From HyVt-560 sp964577195 (lineage in GTDB: Bacteria; Pseudomonadota; Gammaproteobacteria; UWMA-0217): a stretch of 45,679 nt of DNA. The notes under the pieces were generated by a model. The model saw nothing but the letters and a program-made list of their open reading frames with translations, was not told where the DNA came from and ran no database searches. Where the stretch lies: positions 1 to 45,679 of the forward strand of contig CAZNYF010000002.1 in the NCBI GenBank assembly GCA_964577195.1. Reading direction: 5' to 3'. This document shows positions 24,720 to 33,709 of the stretch, piece by piece. The position numbers and the translations under genes are program-made. How positions within the stretch are numbered: position 1 is the first letter of the stretch; every line of letters starts with the position of its first letter.

Positions 24720-24729
24720 GAGTATAAAG

Positions 24730-25035
24730 ATGGCAATGTTACATATTGTTAATAAATCACCTTTTGAGCGTGATTCATTAGATAGCTGTTTGCGATTAGC
24801 GGAAGAAGGTTCTTCTGTGTTGTTTACCGAAGATGGAATTTACGGTGCCTTAAAGAACACCAAGGTTGCTGACAAAGTTAGCGCGGCAAATGGAATTAAG
24901 TTTTTTGTTTTAGGCCCGGACGTTAAGGCTCGCGGCATGAATGAAGATAAGCTGATTGATGGAATAGACGTAGTTGACTACGCCGGTTTTGTTGATTTGA
25001 CGACTGAGCATGATGTTGTTCAGTCTTGGCTGTAA
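24730..25035 (+). CDS. dsrH: DsrH, subunit of DsrEFH
   Basis: 101 residues, related to TusB. It starts MAMLHIVNKSPFERDSLDSC, with Cys20 at the position of the family's conserved cysteine, and continues SSVLFTEDGIYGAL. Together with DsrE and DsrF it makes the sulfur-relay hexamer. GGAGT lies just ahead of the ATG. The gene ends 32 bases before dsrC. Confidence 0.96.
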   Translation: MAMLHIVNKSPFERDSLDSCLRLAEEGSSVLFTEDGIYGALKNTKVADKVSAANGIKFFVLGPDVKARGMNEDKLIDGIDVVDYAGFVDLTTEHDVVQSWL

Positions 25036-25067
25036 TACTGTTCTATTAATCTATTTAGGAGATAAAA

Positions 25068-25403
25068 ATGGCAACTGTTGAAGTTAATGGTAAGAGCTAC
25101 GAAGTTGATGAAGAAGGTTACCTGGAAGATCTTTCTACCTGGGATAAAGATATCGCAGTAGAGATGGCAAAGCTTGATGATGCTGAGCTGACCGATAACC
25201 ACTGGGAAGTGATGAACTTCTTGCGTTCGTATTATGAAGAGTACCAAATTGCACCAGCGGTTCGTGTTTTAACCAAGGCGATTGGTAAAAAACTGGGTAA
25301 AGACAAAGGTAACAGCAAATATTTATATGAGCTCTTTCCTTATGGCCCTGCCAAGCAAGCTTGTAAATATGCTGGACTTCCTAAGCCTACTGGCTGCGTC
25401 TAG
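25068..25403 (+). CDS. dsrC: DsrC, sulfur-carrier substrate protein of Dsr
   Basis: 111 residues. The C-terminal arm carries both redox cysteines, Cys99 (KQACKYAG) and the penultimate Cys110 (PTGCV), spaced as in true DsrC; TusE lacks the first. DsrC accepts sulfur from DsrEFH, is the substrate of DsrAB, and its trisulfide/disulfide form is thought to be processed by DsrMKJOP. AGGAG precedes the ATG. A strong hairpin follows the gene and may raise its mRNA level relative to the downstream genes. Confidence 0.98.
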   Translation: MATVEVNGKSYEVDEEGYLEDLSTWDKDIAVEMAKLDDAELTDNHWEVMNFLRSYYEEYQIAPAVRVLTKAIGKKLGKDKGNSKYLYELFPYGPAKQACKYAGLPKPTGCV

Positions 25404-25412
25404 TTTATTCCC

Positions 25413-25445
25413 AATAACGAAGGGAGTATCTCCCTTCGTTATTTT
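25413..25445 (+). terminator. Terminator-like hairpin after dsrC
   Basis: A perfect 14-bp stem, AATAACGAAGGGAG (25413-25426) with CTCCCTTCGTTATT (25430-25443), has a TAT loop and a short T tract to 25445. It lies in the 72-base gap before dsrM. It may be a partial terminator or a 3'-end stabiliser that leaves dsrC in excess. Both are inferences from structure and from the known need for abundant DsrC. Confidence 0.75.
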
Positions 25446-25475
25446 CCCAGTTACTACCGACGGAGCACAGAAACA

Positions 25476-26219
25476 ATGTCGTTTCTGACCATCTTCTTTA
25501 CGCTTTTATTTTATGTCGCCACTCTAATATTGGTAGGTGGTTTGGCGTACCGTATTTGGGTGTATGCAAAAACTCCGGCCCCACTAAAAATCGTGGTTAC
25601 GCCTGCGCCGATGACTAAAACTGGGGTAGCTTTCCGTTTGTGGACTGAAGTTACGTTGTTTTCAAGCCTATTTAAAGCCAATAAATGGATTTGGTTATTT
25701 GGCTGGTTGTTCCACTTTGGTATGTTGCTTGTTTTATTGCGGCATCTACGCTATTTCACTGATCCGGTTTGGTGGTGGGTTTCACTTGTTCAGCCATTTG
25801 GGAAGTATGCGGCTTTTGCGATGCTGATAGGTTTGGCTGGATTGTTGGCTCGAAGGTTTCTCGTTGACAGGGTGAGATATATCTCAGCTCCGTCTGACTA
25901 TTTAATGCTTGTGCTGTTACTTGGGATTGGTGGTAGCGGCGCATTTATGACATTTGTAAGTGGTATTGACATCATTAGCTTAAAAGCATTTTTTCTAGGC
26001 TTGATGCGTTTTAATTGGCAGCCGTTTCCAGCCAGCGCGGTGCTGATTATTCACATGCTATCGGTTGCTACGTTGATGATTATTTTTCCGATTAGTAAGC
26101 TTCTTCACGCGCCTGGTTTGTTTTTTAGTCCAACCAGAAATCAGGTTGATAACCCGCGCGAAAAGCGCCACGTTGTTGATTGGGCATTAAAGCTCGAATC
26201 CAGCGATAAAAAATCTTGA
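25476..26219 (+). CDS. dsrM: DsrM, membrane cytochrome b subunit of DsrMKJOP
   Basis: 247 residues, a NarI-like diheme cytochrome b with about five or six membrane helices (for example FLTIFFTLLFYVATLILVGG at the N-terminus). Candidate heme ligands are the histidines in GWLFHFGMLLVLLRHLRYF and VLIIHMLSVATLM plus SKLLHAPG. It connects DsrK to the quinone pool. A GGAG about 10 bases before the ATG is a slightly long ribosome spacing. It lies downstream of the dsrC hairpin. Confidence 0.96.
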   Translation: MSFLTIFFTLLFYVATLILVGGLAYRIWVYAKTPAPLKIVVTPAPMTKTGVAFRLWTEVTLFSSLFKANKWIWLFGWLFHFGMLLVLLRHLRYFTDPVWWWVSLVQPFGKYAAFAMLIGLAGLLARRFLVDRVRYISAPSDYLMLVLLLGIGGSGAFMTFVSGIDIISLKAFFLGLMRFNWQPFPASAVLIIHMLSVATLMIIFPISKLLHAPGLFFSPTRNQVDNPREKRHVVDWALKLESSDKKS

Positions 26220-26229
26220 GGGTATAGAA

Positions 26230-27759
26230 GTGGCTGATTTCGAAACTCCAAAAGTTACAGAAAGTATTATTATTCCTCACATCAAACCCGGTGTGATGGA
26301 GTGGAAAGGTCCTTTTGTGGCCAAGCCTGCGCATCAAAGCGATCTTGGATATCCAGAAGAGCTGGTTGATGACTGGAAGAATAAAGCCATTGAAAAAATG
26401 GGTGAGCTCACGAGTAAATATCGCTCACTAAAAGTCTTCTTGGATTCTTGTGTGAAGTGTGGTGCTTGTACTGACAAATGCCACTATTACATTGGTACTG
26501 CCGATCCTAAAAATATGCCGGTAGGTCGTCAAGATTTATTTAGACAGGTCTACCGTCGTTACTACACATTTGCAGGAAAATATTTCCCGAAACTCGTTGG
26601 CGCAGTAGATCTGACCGAAGATGTTTTGGATGATTGGTATAACTATTTTCATCAATGCTCTGAATGTAGGCGTTGCTCTGTTTTTTGCCCTTACGGTATT
26701 GATACCGCCGAAATTACCATGGCTGCTCGTGAAGTCATGGCCTCTATTGGCAAAGGCATGAAATACAACAATGAAATTATCGCTAAAGTCTTCAAGATTG
26801 GTAATAACCTCGGTCTTCCAGAGCCTGCATTGGCAGATACACTTGAAGGACTAGAAGAAGAGGTTGAAGAAGATACTGGGGTTGCAGTTAAATTTCCGTT
26901 GGATGTTAAAGGTGCTGAGATACTATTAATAACACCATCCGCCGATTTCTTTGCGGAGCCACATGTCGACGGCCTGATCGGATATGCAAAGGTCTTTCAT
27001 GAGTCAGGTGTTAGCTGGACAATAAGTTCAAAAGCCAGTGAAGCAGCCAATTTCGGGCTTTTTATCGGCAGTTACGAAAATATGCGCAAGGTTTCCTTAC
27101 GTATTCGTGAGGCTGCGATTGAGCTAGGTGTTAAAAGAATTATTTTTGGCGAATGTGGACATGCATGGCGTGTTGGATACAATTTTCTAAATACCCTCGC
27201 CGGTCCTTTTGACTTTCTCGATCAAAATTATCCAGTACCACAACACATACTTGAATTTACCCTGGATCAAATTGAGCGCGGTAAATTGAATTTGGATAAG
27301 TCAGAAAACGATCACATGACGCTGACATTTCACGATTCTTGCAATATTGCTCGTGCATCACGCATTGGTAGTTATCCCGGCAGCCAGTTTGAAATTCCGC
27401 GTAAAGTCATCAAAGCAGTTTGTAATAATTTCGTTGATATGGCGAAAGACACTATCGGCGAAGGTACCTTTTGCTGCGGCGGCGGCGGCGGTCTCCTGAC
27501 TGACGACTTGATGGAAGTTCGTGTCAAGGGTGCTTTACCTAGAATGAGCGCACTAGCAGACGTGGTTAAGCATGACGGTGTGACCCACATGGCCGCGATT
27601 TGTGCGATTTGCAAAAGCCAGTTCAGCAAAATGATGCCTTATTACGGTTTAAGCATGGATCAGATAGTGAGTGTGCATCAGCTCGTGAGCGATGCGATTA
27701 TTCTAACTGGTCAGAATTCAGATGAAGATGAAGTAGACGCTAAAGAAGCGGCTGCTTGA
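26230..27759 (+). CDS. dsrK: DsrK, HdrD-like Fe-S subunit of DsrMKJOP
   Basis: 509 residues starting at a GTG with GAGGG upstream. Two [4Fe-4S] motifs are present: CVKCGACTDKC (about residue 74) and CSECRRCSVFCPYG (about 142). The C-terminal half has CCG-domain sequences TFHDSCNIARASRIG and TFCCGGGGGLL, which build the noncubane-type cluster of heterodisulfide reductases. It is the likely site of DsrC disulfide/trisulfide chemistry on the cytoplasmic side. It is 10 bases after dsrM. The C-terminus ends in a short acidic-alanine tail. Confidence 0.97.
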   Translation: MADFETPKVTESIIIPHIKPGVMEWKGPFVAKPAHQSDLGYPEELVDDWKNKAIEKMGELTSKYRSLKVFLDSCVKCGACTDKCHYYIGTADPKNMPVGRQDLFRQVYRRYYTFAGKYFPKLVGAVDLTEDVLDDWYNYFHQCSECRRCSVFCPYGIDTAEITMAAREVMASIGKGMKYNNEIIAKVFKIGNNLGLPEPALADTLEGLEEEVEEDTGVAVKFPLDVKGAEILLITPSADFFAEPHVDGLIGYAKVFHESGVSWTISSKASEAANFGLFIGSYENMRKVSLRIREAAIELGVKRIIFGECGHAWRVGYNFLNTLAGPFDFLDQNYPVPQHILEFTLDQIERGKLNLDKSENDHMTLTFHDSCNIARASRIGSYPGSQFEIPRKVIKAVCNNFVDMAKDTIGEGTFCCGGGGGLLTDDLMEVRVKGALPRMSALADVVKHDGVTHMAAICAICKSQFSKMMPYYGLSMDQIVSVHQLVSDAIILTGQNSDEDEVDAKEAAA

Positions 27760-27809
27760 TCACTTTTATTTTTAATTTAATTTTACCTATATAAACGGGG
27801 AAAATAATT

Positions 27810-29753
27810 ATGGCGACTTCCCAAGAAGATATGACCAAAAACCTTACCTTCAGACTTTACGAAGATGGTGATCAGGAATGGAAGCGGTTAAACGACCTAA
27901 TCTTTAAAGAAGATACTTCTCATAAGTGTCCTGTTTATGTTCAGCGTACACCACCTTGTCAGGGGAGTTGTCCTTCAGGGCATGATATTCGTGGTTGGTT
28001 GGATATCGTTCGCGGTATTGAAAAGCCCCCTGCAGATGTCAGTATGCAGGAATATGCATTTCGTCGTGCCACTGAGGCGAATCCTTTTCCTTCTGTAATG
28101 GGTCGAGTTTGCCCCGCACCTTGTGAAGATGGCTGTAACCGAAATGATGTCGAAGAATTTGTTGGCATCAACTCTGTTGAGCAATACATTGGTGATACCG
28201 CAATCGAAGAAGGCTTTACCTATGGTGAGCCCGGTGCAGATACAGGTAAGAAAGTCGCTGTTATCGGTGGTGGCCCTGGCGGCGTAACTGCTGCACAGCA
28301 CCTGCGTTTACTCGGCCATGCGGTAACATTGTTTGATGATAACAAGCACCTAGGTGGCTTGATGCGCTACGGCATTCCTAACTATCGGATTCCACGTGAC
28401 ACATTGGAGGCTGAAGTTAAGCGAGTCATTGATTTAGGCGTTGAAACACGCATGAATACCCGCGTTGGTGTTGATGTCAGTGTTGAAGATATTGATAAAG
28501 AATTTGATGCAGTTGTTTGGTCTATTGGCCTGCAAAAGGGTCGCGACTTGCCAATCGATGGTTGGGAAGGCGCACCAAACTGTGTTGACGCACTGGCTTA
28601 TTTGAAAGCATTTAACCAGGGTCGTATGAAAGTAACGGCTAAAAGCATCGTCTGCATCGGTGGTGGTGATACCTCTATCGACGTTGTGTCTGTTGCGCGC
28701 CGTTTGGGTTTTAACGCTAGCGCTGGCAATCCTGAAGATGTCGTTCTGGATTCTTCGATGGATCAGGATGCTTCATTGACAGAGTCTGCTACGCCTTCAG
28801 CTGCGACTCTTACATCTTTGTTTACCAAAGATAAAATGTTTGCTCAACCACATGAAATTGTGGATGCGGATCACGAAGGTGTCGTCATTCTGGATGGCTG
28901 CATGCCGCTTGAAGTGATTGTAGGTGATGATGGCCGTGCCACTGGTTTAAAGGTTTGCGATTGCACCATGGATGGAATGAAGCCTGTTCCTGTTGAAGGC
29001 ACAGAGCGTATTGTAGAGGCTGATTTGATCGTCTCTGCGATTGGTCAATATGCCGATTTAGAAGGCTTTGAAGATTTCGCTAATGACCGCGGCCTGTTTG
29101 ATGTTGATAAGAACTATCAAGTTGTCGGTAAGCCCAACCATTTTGCTGTTGGCGATATTCTCCGTCCACATCTGTTAACGACGGCAATTGGACATGCGAC
29201 CATCGCTGTTCAAGGCATTGATCAGATGTTTAAAGCTGGCGAAATGAATCGTCGTCCCAAGGTAGATAAGCACCACTTTGACCTGATGGACAAGCTGGAA
29301 GAAACCGGATTGTCTCCAGAGGACTACGATCACGAGTCAAATTGGGGAACTGAAGAGGCATCGTTCGCGGTACATAATTTCGAAAATCGTGCCGAGCATG
29401 AAATTATTAACACAGACAAATTGTTCCTCGGACATTTTGAACATACAGATAGAATCCTGCGTGGTGATATTCCTGTCAGTTCTGAAGAAGTACTGGGACA
29501 TTTCGAGGAACGCAGCATCTCTCTTGATGAAGAAAATGCAGTTAAAGAAGCTGACCGCTGCATGAGTTGCGGCATGTGCTTCGAGTGCGATAACTGCGTT
29601 ATTTTCTGCCCACAGGATGCTGTTTTCCGTGTGAAAAAATCTGAATCAACGTTAGGTCGCTACGTTGCGACTGATTACACGCGTTGCATCGGTTGTCACA
29701 TCTGTGCTGATGTTTGCCCGACTGGTTACATCGACATGGCAATGGGTGAGTAA
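27810..29753 (+). CDS. dsrL: DsrL, NAD(P)H:acceptor oxidoreductase of the rDsr pathway
   Basis: 647 residues. An N-terminal Fe-S region (CQGSCPSGHDI, then CPAPCEDGCNR) is followed by a GltB-like flavin domain with GGGPGGVTAAQHL, a nucleotide-binding CIGGGDTSIDVV, and a C-terminal pair of ferredoxin motifs, CMSCGMCFECDNC and CIGCHICADVCP. DsrL takes electrons released by DsrAB and reduces NAD(P). Its presence supports sulfur oxidation. It sits between dsrK and dsrJ as in purple sulfur bacteria. A segment around residues 310-345 (SSMDQDASLTESATPSA) looks like a flexible insertion. Confidence 0.96.
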   Translation: MATSQEDMTKNLTFRLYEDGDQEWKRLNDLIFKEDTSHKCPVYVQRTPPCQGSCPSGHDIRGWLDIVRGIEKPPADVSMQEYAFRRATEANPFPSVMGRVCPAPCEDGCNRNDVEEFVGINSVEQYIGDTAIEEGFTYGEPGADTGKKVAVIGGGPGGVTAAQHLRLLGHAVTLFDDNKHLGGLMRYGIPNYRIPRDTLEAEVKRVIDLGVETRMNTRVGVDVSVEDIDKEFDAVVWSIGLQKGRDLPIDGWEGAPNCVDALAYLKAFNQGRMKVTAKSIVCIGGGDTSIDVVSVARRLGFNASAGNPEDVVLDSSMDQDASLTESATPSAATLTSLFTKDKMFAQPHEIVDADHEGVVILDGCMPLEVIVGDDGRATGLKVCDCTMDGMKPVPVEGTERIVEADLIVSAIGQYADLEGFEDFANDRGLFDVDKNYQVVGKPNHFAVGDILRPHLLTTAIGHATIAVQGIDQMFKAGEMNRRPKVDKHHFDLMDKLEETGLSPEDYDHESNWGTEEASFAVHNFENRAEHEIINTDKLFLGHFEHTDRILRGDIPVSSEEVLGHFEERSISLDEENAVKEADRCMSCGMCFECDNCVIFCPQDAVFRVKKSESTLGRYVATDYTRCIGCHICADVCPTGYIDMAMGE

Positions 29754-29770
29754 CCTTCGGGTAGAAAAAC

Positions 29771-30208
29771 ATGCTGAACTCAACACTTAAAGCGCTTTTT
29801 CTGGCAATGATGATCCTCCCCTCGCTAGTTTGGGCGGGAGGCTCGTTGTTACCAGTCATTCCCAAGGCGAATGCAGAGCAATGTGTGGGGCCGACTCAAG
29901 ATATGCGCGTTAACCACATGGATTACATTTTACATCAGCGTGATGCGACGGTGCATGAAGGAATTCGTACGAAAAAGCATGCACTTAAAGAGTGTATTAA
30001 TTGTCACGTTGTAGCGAAGGAAGACGGCAGCTATCCCAGTATTAAGACAAGCGAACATTTCTGCACCACTTGCCATAAGTACGTTGCTGTCAGTATTGAT
30101 TGTTTTCAATGTCATTCTGATAAGCCAGAACTGGCAGCTAATAAGGCAGCGGATACAGCGTTAAATAGTACAACGTCAAGCTCTAAGGTGACTGCGCATG
30201 GCCAATGA
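29771..30208 (+). CDS. dsrJ: DsrJ, periplasmic triheme cytochrome c
   Basis: 145 residues with an uncleaved or cleavable N-terminal signal segment (to about residue 22). Three heme sites are visible: CINCH, CTTCHK and CFQCH. Cys38 (NAEQCVG) corresponds to the cysteine that in the Allochromatium protein can ligate one heme iron as a His/Cys pair (family knowledge). It is the periplasmic electron-transfer part of DsrMKJOP. Its last 11 bases overlap dsrO. Confidence 0.95.
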   Translation: MLNSTLKALFLAMMILPSLVWAGGSLLPVIPKANAEQCVGPTQDMRVNHMDYILHQRDATVHEGIRTKKHALKECINCHVVAKEDGSYPSIKTSEHFCTTCHKYVAVSIDCFQCHSDKPELAANKAADTALNSTTSSSKVTAHGQ

Positions 30209-30971
30209 AATCAGTATTTCTATTTCTCCAGTTGAGTCAAACAAGATCAATCAAAAACGGCGGACTCTATTAAAAGGTACGGCGGTTGCTGGAGCAGGTC
30301 TTGCCTTAGCGCCTGGTCTGCATTTAATGGAGGTTGCAGCAGCAAAGCCTGCAGATCAAGCAGTTACCGACAAGGTTCGCTGGGGCATGCTGATTGATAC
30401 GACCAAATGTGATGATTGCAGCGAATGTGTCACTGCTTGCAACAAAGAGCATGGCCTGAAAGATGCTGGTAAGCCAGAAACTGATGCACAATGGATTCGT
30501 AAACTGGATGTGAAAGATCCACAAACTGGTTACGCATTTTCTCTACCGCTTATGTGCCAACACTGTGAGACAGCGCCTTGTGTCGATGTTTGCCCAACAG
30601 GTGCCTCATTTAAAAGAGACGATGGCATTGTATTGGTAGATAAGCACATCTGTATTGGCTGTCGCTACTGCATGATGGCGTGCCCCTATAAGGCCCGTTC
30701 ATTTCTACATGAAGATGTCACCGATCAAAAATCCTATGCACCTCGTGGTAAAGGTACAGTCGAATCCTGCACTTTGTGTGTGCATCGAGTTGATGAAGGT
30801 GGAACCCCCGCCTGCGTCGAAGCCTGTAGTGCAGATGGACATCAAGCGATGACATTTGGCGACTTAAATGATGCTGAAAGTGATATTTCGCAAAAACTCA
30901 AACAAGGCGGCGGAAAGCAAATTCGTGCTGACCTGAGATTAAACACTGGCGTTCGGTATCAGGGAATCTAA
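30198..30971 (+). CDS. dsrO: DsrO, Tat-exported ferredoxin-like Fe-S protein
   Basis: 257 residues. A twin-arginine signal, KRRTLLKGTAVAGAG, sits near residue 22. Four [4Fe-4S] cysteine groups follow: CDDCSECVTAC, CQHCETAPCVDVCP, CIGCRYCMMACP and CTLC ... CVEAC. It is the periplasmic iron-sulfur subunit that connects DsrJ with DsrP. AAGGTG before the overlapping ATG serves as ribosome site. dsrP begins 4 bases after its stop. Confidence 0.96.
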   Translation: MANEISISISPVESNKINQKRRTLLKGTAVAGAGLALAPGLHLMEVAAAKPADQAVTDKVRWGMLIDTTKCDDCSECVTACNKEHGLKDAGKPETDAQWIRKLDVKDPQTGYAFSLPLMCQHCETAPCVDVCPTGASFKRDDGIVLVDKHICIGCRYCMMACPYKARSFLHEDVTDQKSYAPRGKGTVESCTLCVHRVDEGGTPACVEACSADGHQAMTFGDLNDAESDISQKLKQGGGKQIRADLRLNTGVRYQGI

Positions 30972-30975
30972 GACT

Positions 30976-32202
30976 ATGAGAATAAGATTTGCTGAAATAG
31001 ACGGAAACTCTAGAGGTTACTGGGCTTTACTATTTGGCTTGGTCGGTATTATTGTCCTGGCTCTTGGCTCTGCTTACTACATGGAGCATTACGGTCATGT
31101 CGTGACCGGAATGACCAATCAGATCGTTTGGGGAGTGCCGCATGTATTTGCTCTATTTCTGATCGTCTCTGCTTCTGGCGCGCTCAATATCGCATCAATA
31201 TCCTCGGTATTTAACAAAACTGCCTATAAGCCGCTGTCGAGATTATCTGCGTTGCTAGCATTAGCGTTGCTTGCTGGCGGACTAATGGTTTTAGTGCTCG
31301 ATCTAGGCCGTGCTGACCGACTGATAATTGCCATGACTTATTACAATTTTAAGTCAATTTTTGCCTGGAACATCATTCTGTATAACGGTTTCTTTGTCAT
31401 TGTCGGTGTCTATTTATGGATGATGATGGAAAAAAGGATGAACAAGTATGCTAAACCTGCTGGCATCGCAGCGTTTATATGGAGATTAGTCCTTACTACG
31501 GGTACAGGTTCAATTTTTGGTTTTTTAGTGGCGCGTCAGGCATTTGATGCTGCGATATTGGCACCAATGTTTATTGTCATGTCTTTCTCGTATGGTCTGG
31601 CAATTTTCAATCTTGTGATGTTTTGTTCTTACAGATTTACTGGTAGAGAGCTTGGTGATGCAATTGTTATTCGCTTGAGAAAGCTACTTGTGATTTTCGC
31701 TGCAGCAGTTCTGTATTTTGTCATTGTTTTTCATCTGACTAACCTATATGCCACAGAACATCATGGGGTCGAGCGGTTTATCTTATTAGGTGATAACGGC
31801 GGTAGCCTGTACTCCACGTTGTTTTGGGTAGGCCAGATTCTGATCGGCGGTGTGATTCCTTTGGTTCTACTATTGCTCCCAAGCACTGGAGCGAATAAAA
31901 CCATTATTGGTATCGCTTCGATATTAATCATTATTGGCGGCATTACTCAGATGTACGTGACGCTTATCGGCGCACAAGCCTATCCGCAGATATTGTTTCC
32001 AGGCATGGAAGTTTCAAGTAGTTTTTATGATGGTGTCGTCGCTTCTTACTCGCCTAGTGGTTGGGAAATCATGTTGGGTATTGGTGGTATTGCTGTGTCA
32101 CTGGCAGCCGTTGTTTTTGCAATTAAAATCTTGCCGTTTCTTCCCGAGTCACTAGCTGATTCTGTTGTTGACCCCCATTACAAAAAGGATGCTAAAAGCT
32201 GA
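30976..32202 (+). CDS. dsrP: DsrP, NrfD-like integral membrane quinone-interacting subunit
   Basis: 408 residues of the NrfD/PsrC family with about ten hydrophobic helices; the first is around GYWALLFGLVGIIVLALG and a late one around IMLGIGGIAVSLAAVVFAI. The family motif region GLMVLVLDLGRADRL is present. DsrP exchanges electrons between DsrO and the quinone pool. Two hairpins, one overlapping the stop codon, separate it from dsrN. Confidence 0.96.
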   Translation: MRIRFAEIDGNSRGYWALLFGLVGIIVLALGSAYYMEHYGHVVTGMTNQIVWGVPHVFALFLIVSASGALNIASISSVFNKTAYKPLSRLSALLALALLAGGLMVLVLDLGRADRLIIAMTYYNFKSIFAWNIILYNGFFVIVGVYLWMMMEKRMNKYAKPAGIAAFIWRLVLTTGTGSIFGFLVARQAFDAAILAPMFIVMSFSYGLAIFNLVMFCSYRFTGRELGDAIVIRLRKLLVIFAAAVLYFVIVFHLTNLYATEHHGVERFILLGDNGGSLYSTLFWVGQILIGGVIPLVLLLLPSTGANKTIIGIASILIIIGGITQMYVTLIGAQAYPQILFPGMEVSSSFYDGVVASYSPSGWEIMLGIGGIAVSLAAVVFAIKILPFLPESLADSVVDPHYKKDAKS

Positions 32203-32214
32203 TATCCAGCTTTT
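32194..32214 (+). terminator. Short hairpin overlapping the dsrP stop
   Basis: AAAAGCTG (32194-32201) pairs with CAGCTTTT (32207-32214) around ATATC. The dsrP TGA (32200-32202) lies inside it. The T run is short. It is the first of two adjacent hairpins before dsrN, and weaker than the second. Confidence 0.4.
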
Positions 32215-32225
32215 AATTTATCCTG

Positions 32226-32254
32226 AAAAGGGGCGCATTATTGCGCCCTTTTTT
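32226..32254 (+). terminator. Strong intrinsic terminator-like hairpin between dsrP and dsrN
   Basis: AAAAGGGGCGCA (32226-32237) pairs with TGCGCCCTTTTT (32242-32253) around TTAT, with one G-T pair, and runs straight into six T residues. It fits a rho-independent terminator and would cut dsrN onward from the dsrA-P transcript, at least in part. A separate promoter for dsrN was not identified. Confidence 0.85.
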
Positions 32255-32274
32255 ATTTCACAGGTTCTAGAATT

Positions 32275-33645
32275 ATGAGTTTATATATATCTGCAGCTCA
32301 TAAATCCTCCGGTAAAACGACAGTTTCTCTGGGGCTTTGTGCCGCTATGGCAAAGCGTGGTCTATCCGTTCAGCCGTTTAAAAAAGGGCCAGATTTTATT
32401 GATCCTATCTGGTTATCCAGGGCTGCCAGGCGCCCTTGCTTGAACCTGGATTTTTATACCTCGTCTGACAGCGAGGTTATTGCGACTTTTAATCACTACT
32501 CTACTGCTAGCGATATTCAAATTATCGAGGGAAATAAAGGCCTCTATGATGGCGTTAGTCTCTCTGGTGCTGATAGTAATGCAGCAATGGCTAAATTGCT
32601 GAAATCACCTGTCATATTAGTGATAGATACGCAGGGAATGACACGTGGTATTGCTGCGCTTTTACAGGGATATACGGCCTTTGATCGAGAAGTGAGAATT
32701 GCTGGTGTTGTACTCAACCGGGTCGGTGGTCCGAGGCATGAAGCAAAGCTTATTGAATCGGTCGAGGCTTACACAGACCTGAAAGTATACGGTGCTATTC
32801 ATAAGTTGGTAGACGAGACCATTGAAGAGCGTCATTTAGGCCTTGTTCCCGCAAACGAAGATAATCTTGCCGATAAAAAAATAGAGCGCCTTAGTGATGC
32901 GGTTTCTGCACAGCTAGATATCGACGCACTAATTAGCCTCGGCAAAGACGTTCGTCCGGCGATGTCATCGCAAAAAATTAGCCAGGTTGATGGGGTTGAA
33001 ATGCGTATTGCTATCGCTATGGATTCTGCCTTTGGCTTTTATTACCAGGATGACCTCGATGCTTTTAAACAGGCAGGGGCAAAGCTAATCCCGTTTAGCC
33101 CTATTCAAGATACGCAACTACCCGAGGCAGACGGTTTATTCCTCGGTGGGGGCTTTCCAGAGCGGCATATGGAGGCGTTGGAAACGAATCAACTGATGCG
33201 TGAATCCATTAAGCAGGCAATAGAGCTAGGGATGCCTACGTATGCAGAGTGTGGCGGATTAATGTACCTAAGCAAAGAGATTCAATGGCAATCGAAACGT
33301 GCCGCAGGCGTTGGCGTTATTCCCGCAAAAACGCTCATGCAACAGCGCCCACAGGGGAGAGGCTACATGCAGCTTAAAGAAACCGGTGCAAGTCTATGGC
33401 CTGATGGTGAGCTTACGAATATTATCAATGCCCACGAGTTCCATTATTCTCAGCTTGAAGAGCTTCCCGATTCGACGGATTACGCGTACGAAGTTGTCCG
33501 AGGTAGCGGGATTAATCAGCAGAGAGACGGAATCGTCTACAAGAACCTTCTCGCCAACTATGCACATTTGCGCGATAGCAGGCAGCATCGATGGGTCAGC
33601 AGGTTTGTGTCATTTGTGCGCCAGCAACGCTTGAAAACTGTGTGA
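32275..33645 (+). CDS. dsrN: DsrN, siroheme amidating cobyrinate a,c-diamide synthase homologue
   Basis: 456 residues, CobB/CbiA family. The ATP site HKSSGKTTVSLGL is near residue 9 and the PFKKGPDFIDP motif follows. The C-terminal glutamine amidotransferase domain has GLFLGGGFPERH and the nucleophile YAECGGLMYL. DsrN is thought to amidate siroheme for DsrAB (family knowledge). It lies after the dsrP terminator with an AGGT ribosome site. A stand-alone cobyrinate synthase is the alternative, but the dsr location favours DsrN. Confidence 0.93.
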   Translation: MSLYISAAHKSSGKTTVSLGLCAAMAKRGLSVQPFKKGPDFIDPIWLSRAARRPCLNLDFYTSSDSEVIATFNHYSTASDIQIIEGNKGLYDGVSLSGADSNAAMAKLLKSPVILVIDTQGMTRGIAALLQGYTAFDREVRIAGVVLNRVGGPRHEAKLIESVEAYTDLKVYGAIHKLVDETIEERHLGLVPANEDNLADKKIERLSDAVSAQLDIDALISLGKDVRPAMSSQKISQVDGVEMRIAIAMDSAFGFYYQDDLDAFKQAGAKLIPFSPIQDTQLPEADGLFLGGGFPERHMEALETNQLMRESIKQAIELGMPTYAECGGLMYLSKEIQWQSKRAAGVGVIPAKTLMQQRPQGRGYMQLKETGASLWPDGELTNIINAHEFHYSQLEELPDSTDYAYEVVRGSGINQQRDGIVYKNLLANYAHLRDSRQHRWVSRFVSFVRQQRLKTV

Positions 33646-33709
33646 ATTCCCCAATATTGATATGAAATGCTAGACTTCTTTTTGAACCAAAACTTTATTA
33701 GGCAACCAA

